From positions 1 through 60,545 of the forward strand of contig OMVN01000009.1 of NCBI GenBank assembly GCA_900314525.1: a stretch of DNA of 60,545 nt, written 5' to 3'. The notes under the pieces are model-generated. The model was not told the DNA's origin, ran no database searches, and saw only the letters and a list, made by a program, of their open reading frames with translations. A program made the position numbers and the translations under genes. Every line of letters begins with the position of its first letter. Positions within the stretch are counted from its first letter, which is position 1. The stretch comes from an uncultured Eubacteriales bacterium. GTDB taxonomy: Bacteria; Bacillota; Clostridia; Lachnospirales; Lachnospiraceae. This document shows positions 54,151 through 60,545 of this stretch, piece after piece.

Positions 54151-55170
54151 TTAGTTAAATCCAAATACCTTCTGCATAACCTGGTATCCAGTTCTTGACA
54201 AAAATCTTCCAAAACTTCCTGGCAAATTCATCCATATACCAAAAATAGTATGTCTTAATTGCCTGTAGAGCTCTTTATCTTTTATCCTTAAGTAATCCCA
54301 CAACTGCCTCTTCTTTTCAAGTTTCTCTTTATCCTTAGAGATAATACACATAACAGACGAAACACACATCATCATATCCATGTACTGGAACAAAAATTTA
54401 TACATCTGTTTTGGTATATCTTTATTGTTACTGAAGAAATCTATAAGTACTTTGTTGATGAATATCTGCTGATCAATTCTTTTAATCATTGTCTGCTCAT
54501 TTACAGACTGACCTTCTCTTCCAATGAAATAATGATACAGATCAGCATTGATATACATTAGCTTCTTAACATTTACCATTGGCTTAAATACATATATGTT
54601 ATCAACATAAAATGTGTGCTTTGGCAAGCGCAGATTGCTCTCCTTAAGCATCTTAGTTCTATATATAACAGAGTGCATAAGTACATACTGAAACTTATTG
54701 AACTTGATATCGTCGTCATTCCATCCAATTATCTTCTTCTCAGGAAGTGCTCCTGCATACTTCATTACTTTTTTCTTTTTTCTTCCAACTTTGTCGTATA
54801 CGTAATTTGCAAGTAAAAGATCTATTTCTTCGCCACCCTCTTCTAGTTCACGAAGTGTCTTAAGTACTTTCTTATATGCAGATGCATCAAACCAGTCATC
54901 GCTGTCACAGACCTTAAAATATTTGCCAGTTGCATTCATTATTCCAGTATTAACCGCATCACCGTGGCCACCATTTTCTTTATGAATAGCCCTAATAATC
55001 TCAGGATATTTATTCTGATATTCATCTGCTATTCCACTTGTTCTGTCTGTGGAACCATCGTCCACTATAAGAATCTCTACTTCCTCGCCGCCAATTAATA
55101 AACTGTTTATACATTTTTCCATGTAATCTTCGGAATTAAAGCATGGAACTGTAATTGTCAATAATTTCAT
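54151..55170 (-). CDS. Family 2 glycosyltransferase
   Basis: 339 aa from ATG 55170 (GGAGG at 5 bases; codons upstream to 55209 lack a site). GT-A fold: LTITVPCFNSEDYMEKCI start, the nucleotide-binding DDGSTDRT, and KVCDSDDWFD with the metal-binding DxD. No membrane helix is clear. It transfers a sugar from a nucleotide donor to an unknown acceptor, probably in surface polysaccharide or lipid. It is separate from the spoVA operon by ~140 bases. Confidence 0.9.
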   Translation of the reverse strand: MKLLTITVPCFNSEDYMEKCINSLLIGGEEVEILIVDDGSTDRTSGIADEYQNKYPEIIRAIHKENGGHGDAVNTGIMNATGKYFKVCDSDDWFDASAYKKVLKTLRELEEGGEEIDLLLANYVYDKVGRKKKKVMKYAGALPEKKIIGWNDDDIKFNKFQYVLMHSVIYRTKMLKESNLRLPKHTFYVDNIYVFKPMVNVKKLMYINADLYHYFIGREGQSVNEQTMIKRIDQQIFINKVLIDFFSNNKDIPKQMYKFLFQYMDMMMCVSSVMCIISKDKEKLEKKRQLWDYLRIKDKELYRQLRHTIFGIWMNLPGSFGRFLSRTGYQVMQKVFGFN

Positions 55171-55312
55171 TACTGCCTCCGTAATTATTACGCCTTTGTC
55201 TTTAACCATTACTGCTATTTTATCACAAATCCACTATAATCGCTATAATTATTTTAACTCAGTCATTTATTAAATCTTTGTCTGTGTTGATACTATTTAT
55301 GGATATTGTCCT

Positions 55313-55597
55313 TTATATATCTGCAAATCTTATAAGCTTTCTCCTTCTAAGTATCTGCATAAATACGATTGCCCTCTGGAGTGAAAGATCCTTATCCTCC
55401 TCTAGTTCCTTTCCAAGTTCGTCTGCAATATCCAAAACTCTCCTCTTTCCATCTATTTTCTTCCAAAGCATTGCACCATAGCAGTCAAGTTCTATCTCTC
55501 CTCCTGGGGCATCTAGTATTATTTTATTTTTCTCTTCTTCTCTCCATTTCAGATGATCATTTATTTCAGGTATCAGACTAAAATAATTTCCTGCCAT
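55313..55597 (-). CDS. PqqD-like small protein in the spoVA operon
   Basis: 94 aa. The pattern of a short N-terminus, then GGEIELDCYGAMLWKKIDGKRRVLDIADEL and a second helix LSLQRAIVFMQILRRRKLI, matches PqqD, a winged-helix RiPP recognition element. AAGGGG lies 4 bases before the ATG. It starts 2 bases after the spoVAE stop, so it belongs to the same message. No radical-SAM partner or precursor peptide is nearby; in this place it may bind a sporulation peptide or have another job. Confidence 0.75.
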   Translation of the reverse strand: MAGNYFSLIPEINDHLKWREEEKNKIILDAPGGEIELDCYGAMLWKKIDGKRRVLDIADELGKELEEDKDLSLQRAIVFMQILRRRKLIRFADI

Positions 55598-55599
55598 CT

Positions 55600-55956
55600 T
55601 TACCCCTTCATTTTGGATTTGAATACAAGGGAATCTAAAAATCCAAATAGGAGAGCCCCGGAAATTCCAACTGCACTGGCTTTAAGACCTCCTATAAAAA
55701 TTCCCAGAATGCCATCATTATCAATTGCTTCTTTTACTCCATTCATCAGAGTATTTCCAAATCCAATTAAAGGTACACTTGCCCCTGCACCTGCAAAATC
55801 AATAAATCCATCATACACCCCAAAAAATCCCAGAATTGTTCCAATTACAACCAACCCAACCATAATTCTTCCAGGCATAAGTTTTGTCTTATCTATAAAT
55901 ATCTGGACAAATGCACATAACAGTCCTCCTACTAAAAACGCCTTCAAATATACCAT
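55600..55956 (-). CDS. spoVAE: Stage V sporulation protein AE
   Basis: 118 aa with three to four membrane helices and SpoVA-type motifs such as GAGASVPLIGFGNTLMNGVKEAI. It is a membrane part of the dipicolinic acid channel in the spore inner membrane. GGAGG sits 5 bases before the ATG inside the last spoVAD codons; the ATG comes 2 bases after that stop. It resembles spoVAC in sequence, as in other spore formers. Confidence 0.92.
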   Translation of the reverse strand: MVYLKAFLVGGLLCAFVQIFIDKTKLMPGRIMVGLVVIGTILGFFGVYDGFIDFAGAGASVPLIGFGNTLMNGVKEAIDNDGILGIFIGGLKASAVGISGALLFGFLDSLVFKSKMKG

Positions 55957-55957
55957 C

Positions 55958-56998
55958 TTACACCTCCATGTTTTCTATTATTACAGCATGAGCGATTCCA
56001 GGAACCGATTGTCCCTCATTAAAACTTACTGGGGATAGCAGTGCTCCCGTGGGAACAAACAATACTCTCTTCCACTCACCACTGCTAATTTTTTCTAGAA
56101 TATATCCGCATAGTACTGAGGCAGAACATCCACATCCGCTGCCCCCTGCATGTGTATCCTGTTTTTCAGAATCATATATTTCTATTCCGCAATCCATGTG
56201 ATTTTTTGTGATATCTATATTTATAGCTCCTAAAAGATCAAATAAAATCTTTTGTCCAACATATCCCAAATCGCCTGTTATTATCCTGTCATAATAATCT
56301 GGCTTAATATTAAAATCCTCAAGATTGGCTCTGATAACATCTGCTGCAGCAGGTGCCATACAAGCCCCCATGTTCATTGAATCCATAACTCCATAGTCAA
56401 CAATTTTTCCTGTGGTAACACCTTTTATTTTTGCCTTTGGAACAAGTCTTTCATTACCACTTTCTCCTAACACAACGGCTCCACATCCTGTAACTGTCCA
56501 CGTTGCTGAATATGGTCGCTGATTTCCATATTCCAGAGGGAATCTGAAGGTTTTTTCTGCACTAGCAAAGTGACTCGAAGCCATAGTAATAACCTTTTTA
56601 GCATATCCTCCTGCCACTGCCATTGATCCAAGGCTCAGAGATTCTCCCATTGTAGAACATGCTCCATATAATCCGAAAAAAGGGATCTCATAATCTATAA
56701 TTCCAAAAGTTGAAGCTATTAGCTGTCCTAGCAAATCCCCTGCAAATATATATTTTATATCACTCTCTTTTAATCCTGATTTCTTAAATAATGTCTCAAG
56801 TGTTCTTTTCTGCATTGCACTTTCTGCTTTTTCCCAGGTATCACTTCCAAACATATCATCTGTACAGCATTCATCAAAATGTTCTCTTAATGGACCATCA
56901 TTTTCCTTGCTTCCGCACACACTGGCATATTCAAGAATAAGTGGTGTTGCAAAATATTTTACACTCTGTTTTCCCTGCATCTGATTTATGAAATCCAT
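55958..56998 (-). CDS. spoVAD: Stage V sporulation protein AD
   Basis: 346 aa, soluble, thiolase-like fold. Known SpoVAD binds dipicolinic acid. Segments typical of the family include FGLYGACSTMGESLSLGSM with the conserved Cys region, RPYSATWTVTGCGAVVLG and DTHAGGSGCGCSAS. GGAGG lies 6 bases before the ATG. Its start overlaps the end of spoVAC by 13 bases. Confidence 0.94.
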   Translation of the reverse strand: MDFINQMQGKQSVKYFATPLILEYASVCGSKENDGPLREHFDECCTDDMFGSDTWEKAESAMQKRTLETLFKKSGLKESDIKYIFAGDLLGQLIASTFGIIDYEIPFFGLYGACSTMGESLSLGSMAVAGGYAKKVITMASSHFASAEKTFRFPLEYGNQRPYSATWTVTGCGAVVLGESGNERLVPKAKIKGVTTGKIVDYGVMDSMNMGACMAPAAADVIRANLEDFNIKPDYYDRIITGDLGYVGQKILFDLLGAINIDITKNHMDCGIEIYDSEKQDTHAGGSGCGCSASVLCGYILEKISSGEWKRVLFVPTGALLSPVSFNEGQSVPGIAHAVIIENMEV

Positions 56999-57456
56999 GG
57001 CATACCTCCAATAATATAATAAATCACACCTAGTATTGCACTGCTGACTAATCCGTATAATATAACAGGCCCGGCTATTGTAAAGATTTTACATCCTAGT
57101 CCCATTACCATTCCCTCTGCCTTAAATTCCGTTGCACAGGCTGCAATTGAATTGGCAAAACCTGTTATTGGTACCAGTGAACCAGCACCTCCATATTTTC
57201 CTATCTTTGGATAAATATTCAGTCCTGTGAGAACCGCAGCTGCAAATACCAGAATTAGTATTGTGATATAATTCATATGATTTTCACTAAATCCTCTTGC
57301 CTTTAATACCTCCATAATTATCTGTCCAATTAAACAGATTGCCCCTCCTGTCAGAAATGCATGAAACATATTTGAAGGAAGACTTGTTGTCTTCGTCACT
57401 TTTTTGACATACTCATTATACTTATCCGATAATTCCTGATTCTGTTTTACCTGCAT
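56986..57456 (-). CDS. spoVAC: Stage V sporulation protein AC
   Basis: 156 aa from ATG 57456 (GGAGGG at 5 bases; codons up to 57525 lie within spoVAB). Four to five membrane helices; FLTGGAICLIGQII and GAGSLVPITGFANSIAACATEFKAEG are family motifs. It acts as a mechanosensitive part of the DPA channel in Bacillus. It follows spoVAB by 15 bases. Confidence 0.93.
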   Translation of the reverse strand: MQVKQNQELSDKYNEYVKKVTKTTSLPSNMFHAFLTGGAICLIGQIIMEVLKARGFSENHMNYITILILVFAAAVLTGLNIYPKIGKYGGAGSLVPITGFANSIAACATEFKAEGMVMGLGCKIFTIAGPVILYGLVSSAILGVIYYIIGGMPWIS

Positions 57457-57470
57457 AATAACCCTCCAGA

Positions 57471-57887
57471 TTACTTTATAAAATATATGATATTCCCCAC
57501 GAACTTTCCAAGTGCTGCACAACATATCACATATTTAAATCCTCTTTTTAATTTAACTCTCCTAAATAATATTGCAGAGGCATCTAATGCCTCTGCAAGT
57601 GACATTGCAAGACACCCTACGAATATACCTGTAAATATCCCATAAAATGCCATCAATATATCTGATTGTATTCCAGCTAAATTTATTCTCGGCTCAATTA
57701 AATAAATAAAAGTTGAAATAATAGCCGAAAAAAGAATAGTATTTTCGTAAAGTTTTATCTTGCTTACCGTTTTAGTTTTGAATGCCAGCCTGTTAACAAT
57801 TCCAATTGTAGTTAACAGTGAACATATACCTCCCGACACTAATGCTCCTGCGCTCACCCCAATAAGTGCAAATAATAAATTAATCAT
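57471..57887 (-). CDS. spoVAB: Stage V sporulation protein AB
   Basis: 138 aa, five or so membrane helices, with the Gly-rich GVSAGALVSGGICSLLTTIG start and GIFTGIFVGCLAMSLAEALDA near the end, as in SpoVAB. The GGAGGAAA and ATG overlap the end of spoVAA (ATGA), so translation is coupled. Its presence with spoVAA makes this the Bacillus-like long spoVA set rather than the short AC-AD-AE set. Confidence 0.88.
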   Translation of the reverse strand: MINLLFALIGVSAGALVSGGICSLLTTIGIVNRLAFKTKTVSKIKLYENTILFSAIISTFIYLIEPRINLAGIQSDILMAFYGIFTGIFVGCLAMSLAEALDASAILFRRVKLKRGFKYVICCAALGKFVGNIIYFIK

Positions 57888-58192
57888 TTTCCTCCATCTG
57901 AATAATCATTAACTTGGTCCTCATACTGTTTCATTTTTAATTCTATTGGAGTAGGTTCATTATTTTTTTTATCTGACAGTCGGTTAAAGAAAACCGTTAT
58001 TCCCAGGGCAATTCCTATTCCATAGGATATCTCAATAATCCCTAGTCCCGTATGTTTCGTTCCCGTAATCATCATATAAATTTTTTCAAAAAGTCCCTGT
58101 ACCGCCACATCTTCATTAAATGACATAATTGCAAATGCGGTTCCAAAGAAAATTATAAGTGATACAAAAACTACTTTTGCCCTATCTTTCAT
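57884..58192 (-). CDS. spoVAA: Short SpoVAA-like protein
   Basis: 102 aa. Two membrane helices (~7-25 and ~47-68) and the end FFNRLSDKKNNEPTPIELKMKQYED, whose PTPIE(L/V) motif matches the end of SpoVAA. Bacillus SpoVAA is about twice as long and has an N-terminal cytoplasmic domain which is not seen here or upstream. AAGGAG precedes the ATG, so this is a real, short form. It heads the operon, right after a candidate sigma-G promoter. Confidence 0.75.
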   Translation of the reverse strand: MKDRAKVVFVSLIIFFGTAFAIMSFNEDVAVQGLFEKIYMMITGTKHTGLGIIEISYGIGIALGITVFFNRLSDKKNNEPTPIELKMKQYEDQVNDYSDGGK

Positions 58193-58229
58193 CTATAAAC
58201 TCCTTATTTTCAACACATATGTTTATAGA

Positions 58230-58259
58230 TATTATCTGTAATTTAATATTTTTTATTCA
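58230..58259 (-). promoter_or_regulatory. Candidate sigma-G promoter of the spoVA operon
   Basis: Minus strand: TGAATAA (58259-58253), 16-base spacer, GATAATA (58236-58230). The -35 overlaps the stop codon of the MATE gene. spoVA is a sigma-G operon in Bacillus; spacing and boxes fit fairly well. Confidence 0.55.
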
Positions 58260-59608
58260 TTTGAAATATTTTTCATCCATTTTTCAGATTTAAATAAATA
58301 TATTTCCATTAACATTCTCACATACTCTTCCAGTGAAAGTATAAAATAAACAATATAGATTGGTAGGCCTAATACAAACGAAGTCAGAAGTCCTAGCGGA
58401 ACACCTATTAACCATGTTCCCACTATATCAACTATCATAATATATTTAGTCTGTCCTCCGCTTCTGAGTATTCCTCCTCCTAACACCATGTTCACTACCT
58501 TTGCACAAAATACCAGTGAATATGCATATAGAATATGAACCGTTATATTTTTTACGTTATCATTTACATTGTATAGGTTCACATATAAATTTGCTATTAC
58601 ACTGACAAAAATACAGATAGCAACTGCAGCAAATATTGTAAGTTTCATAATCTTTTTTGAATCTTCGTAAGCTTTTTCATATTTTTTAGCTCCAAGTGAC
58701 TGTCCAATAATTATTCCTGCTGCCGCAGAAACTCCAGATAATGCTCCTATAGCAAGTGTCTGAATTGGATATGTAAGTGTCATAGCTGCAACTGAATCTG
58801 TCCCAATATGTCCATATATTACAGCGTATACATTTTCACCAAGACTCCATAAAAATTCACACAAAAGAATTGGAGCTATAATTTTAGCTATTTTTTTCAC
58901 AAAATCTTTTGTTATTCTGCATCCGAATGACAGATAAAATCCTCTGAAAACTTTGCTTTTATTCTTTATCCTGAAATACATTATAACAACTACTGCCATT
59001 TCAATAATACGGGCAAGACTGGTTGCTAATGCCGCACCTGCAACATCCATCCTAGGCATGAACCCAACACCAAATATAAATAAGTAATTTAAAATAGTGT
59101 TTGAAATTACTGATAAACCACTGGCATACATCACATATTTTGCTGCCTCCATATTTCTAAGAAGTGTAGAAAACATAAGTGCTATTATCTGTGGTATAAA
59201 TCCCGCAGACATAATTCTCAAATAAATCCCAGCCTGTCTTATTGTACCTTTATCATTTGAATAAAGCCCCATAATCTGATTTGGTATAATAATTGAAAGA
59301 ACAAGGAATATTATTCCCACAATCATTGCAATATACATGCAGGAATGAAAACTTCTTCGTATTCCATCTCTGTCTTCTTTTCCTATATATTGTGCAATAA
59401 GAATCCCAGCAACTGTAACTATTGCGGAAACTGTCACTGTAAAAAGCGAAATAAACTTTCCTCCCAGTCCGACTCCTGCAATACATGAGCTTCCAAGGTG
59501 TCCAATCATCAGCTGATCTATAAGCCCTAACATTGCTTGAAACAAACATTGTATTGTGACTGGAAGTGCAATATTTCTAATGCTATCCATAAATTTTTTC
59601 TGATTCAT
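58253..59608 (-). CDS. MATE family efflux transporter
   Basis: 451 aa with twelve membrane helices in two similar halves. It exports drugs or metabolites with Na+ or H+ flux. Family landmarks: MIGHLGSSCIAGVGLGGK near the start and the SGVSAAAGIIIGQSLGAK block in the second half. AGAAGGG lies 3 bases before the ATG, 9 bases after the AAC(3) gene stop, so the two were one operon. Its substrate is not evident. Confidence 0.9.
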   Translation of the reverse strand: MNQKKFMDSIRNIALPVTIQCLFQAMLGLIDQLMIGHLGSSCIAGVGLGGKFISLFTVTVSAIVTVAGILIAQYIGKEDRDGIRRSFHSCMYIAMIVGIIFLVLSIIIPNQIMGLYSNDKGTIRQAGIYLRIMSAGFIPQIIALMFSTLLRNMEAAKYVMYASGLSVISNTILNYLFIFGVGFMPRMDVAGAALATSLARIIEMAVVVIMYFRIKNKSKVFRGFYLSFGCRITKDFVKKIAKIIAPILLCEFLWSLGENVYAVIYGHIGTDSVAAMTLTYPIQTLAIGALSGVSAAAGIIIGQSLGAKKYEKAYEDSKKIMKLTIFAAVAICIFVSVIANLYVNLYNVNDNVKNITVHILYAYSLVFCAKVVNMVLGGGILRSGGQTKYIMIVDIVGTWLIGVPLGLLTSFVLGLPIYIVYFILSLEEYVRMLMEIYLFKSEKWMKNISNE

Positions 59609-59617
59609 AACCCTTCT

Positions 59618-60360
59618 CTACTTTCTGTTTTTGTTTATCCAATCAACAGCAAAATCCACTATGTCTCTAACTCTCATTACTCTCGCAGTACAGTTACCAA
59701 TCTCTGTGTTTTTTACATTATCTTTATTTTCCTCAAAAGCAGCACCTATATCCTCAAAATCTTCTCCATCTACATAGATTGTTTCATAAGTCACCCATTT
59801 TCTCTTTCCATCTACGAACATAGCGCAACTTTCCTTTGACATTTTTTTAGATGGATAATCTGCCCTGTAATCAGCCAGATGGATTGCCGTATTCTTATCG
59901 TATCCAACCCCAAGCAGCAATACTTTTCCATCAAGTTCATATAATTTGCCTATTGGAGATGACTCACCAAAAATATCTTTAAGATCATGATCTTTAATCA
60001 GATATTCCGCATTCTTTCCATTTGCAGCAAATGATCTTACTGGATGGTCACTTCTTATAGAGCCTGGCCATTTGCGAAACATTTCTGCAACTGAGCCCAT
60101 TGTATTTGTCGGGGTAATTTCTTTATCATAAGCAGGCCAGTTATCCCTTATAATCTGCCACCATTCTTTTGGCTCCTCCCAGTGAACTCCGCTCTCAGGG
60201 TCCATATTTTTCCAAGTCTGGGTAGGCATCATTATTGTTCCTTCCTCACCTGTACACTCTAATAATGCCTCTATAACCATCTGCGGACCCCCACACACAA
60301 ATCCAAAACTGTGCATAGATGTATGTACAATGGCATTATCCCCCTCTGTTATTCCGGTAG
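59618..60360 (-). pseudogene. AAC(3)-family N-acetyltransferase gene, 5' end lost to an IS
   Basis: The frame gives the AAC(3) core: VHTSMHSFGFVCGGPQMVIE, IMMPTQTW, SDHPVRSFAANG, and SPIGKLYELDGKVLLLGVGYD with the conserved DG..LLLG. Homology continues upstream of the first ATG (60316) as GITEGDNAIVHTS to about 60360, then ends at a stop with no start, so some 10-20 N-terminal residues are missing. The IS sequence begins at that point. Family members include aminoglycoside acetylases but most are of unknown substrate. It preceded the MATE gene. Confidence 0.72.
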
Positions 60361-60423
60361 TGTCAAGTTTACTACCTTATTTTTTATTAAAAACCTTTAT
60401 TTTAGGGAGTTTGCAAACAAAAA

Positions 60424-60493
60424 GAGCATTGACCTCCCTTTTGTGATATAATATCCGCGACCAAACATCAACTATACAAAGGAGACAATGCTC
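60424..60493 (+). promoter_or_regulatory. IS leader: extended -10 promoter inside an inverted repeat that masks the RBS
   Basis: GAGCATTG (60424-60431) pairs with CAATGCTC (60486-60493); further in, CTCC and TTTG can pair with GGAG and CAAA of the AAAGGAG site. Between the arms, TGATATAAT (60444-60452) is an extended -10 box. A transcript begun there would lack the left arm. Confidence 0.6.
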
Positions 60494-60545
60494 ATGGACA
60501 TTATACTATACTTATTAAATTACATCAAATACCAAAATAAAATCA
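60494..60545 (+). CDS. Putative transposase, N-terminal 17 residues only
   Basis: The frame starts at ATG 60494 (AGGAG at 9 bases) and reads MDIILYLLNYIKYQNKI before the window ends. A DDE transposase is likely from the position at an IS end and the leader structure, but the sequence is too short to show a motif. Confidence 0.5.
   Translation, partial: MDIILYLLNYIKYQNKI

Larger units (their letters stand above)
60361..60545 (+). mobile_element. Left end of an insertion sequence (partial)
   Basis: From about 60361 the sequence stops matching the AAC(3) gene and leads to a promoter, a hairpin leader and a small start of an open frame on the plus strand. I cannot fix the terminal inverted repeat because the other end is outside the window. 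The family cannot be named from 17 residues. Confidence 0.6.

Noticed and set aside
59618-60360. Aminoglycoside resistance gene
   Set aside because: The family match is to the broad AAC(3) group only, and the gene has lost its 5' end, so a resistance claim is not supported.
1-60545. CRISPR arrays, tRNA and rRNA genes
   Set aside because: No regularly spaced repeats, no tRNA-like cloverleaf with CCA and no rRNA sequence were seen on reading the window.

Overview
The window is AT-rich and looks like the chromosome of a spore-forming member of the Clostridia, most likely a Lachnospiraceae-type Firmicute. Supporting evidence: AGGAGG-type ribosome binding sites, an alpha/beta small acid-soluble spore protein, a full spoVA operon (spore dipicolinic acid transport), AddAB instead of RecBCD, a MecA adaptor, and several families typical of gut clostridia (DUF1836, DUF6273 and DUF4353 proteins, orphan FliB). 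Most genes are on the minus strand, in short operons separated by strong hairpin terminators. Almost no stretch above 300 bases is empty. The only long gap (53.54-54.15 kb) holds a decayed DUF6273 gene.

Layout. 1-5.2 kb is accessory DNA, probably one end of an integrative element lying against the 3' end of rlmD. It carries small unknown genes, a membrane-associated excisionase-like HTH protein, a sigma-70-like region-2 protein translationally coupled to a separate HTH/zinc-finger protein, the C-terminal half of a serine recombinase without its catalytic domain, and two adjacent PD-(D/E)XK-type proteins. 5.4-13.1 kb holds rlmD, small membrane proteins, the helicase pcrA, and a PspA-YdjG-YdjI envelope-stress set. 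13.2-26 kb holds DUF1836 and YerC regulators, a PHP phosphoesterase, a cold-shock protein, hslO, a methyltransferase, FliB, a voltage-gated-type K+ channel, a B12/radical-SAM protein, putP, glycerate kinase and an unusual Nudix-AAA+ fusion. 26-36 kb holds an aldehyde dehydrogenase, an SPFH protein, a phosphopantetheinyl transferase, nucleotide genes (hpt, pyrC, purA), pepT, and a SEC-C/TPR cluster.

36-44 kb holds a DUF4353 lipoprotein, lepB, an Mrp P-loop protein, DegV, MecA, an SASP with a good sigma-G promoter, a YwlG protein and an S66 carboxypeptidase. 45-52 kb is addAB. 52-55 kb holds a secreted small protein, a PAP2 enzyme, the DUF6273 remnant and a glycosyltransferase. 55.3-58.2 kb is spoVAA-AB-AC-AD-AE plus a PqqD-like gene. 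The window ends with a MATE transporter, an AAC(3)-family gene broken at its 5' end, and the start of an insertion sequence.

The most unusual observations are: the coupled split sigma-like pair; the Nudix fused to a degenerate Clp/HSP100 AAA+ module with an altered Walker A; three convergent gene pairs whose overlapping palindromic ends make both proteins finish with nearly the same residues; an SD-masking hairpin in front of the DUF4353 lipoprotein; and an IS leader arranged so that only read-through transcripts would have their RBS masked. All functional statements come from reading motifs; no database search was run.
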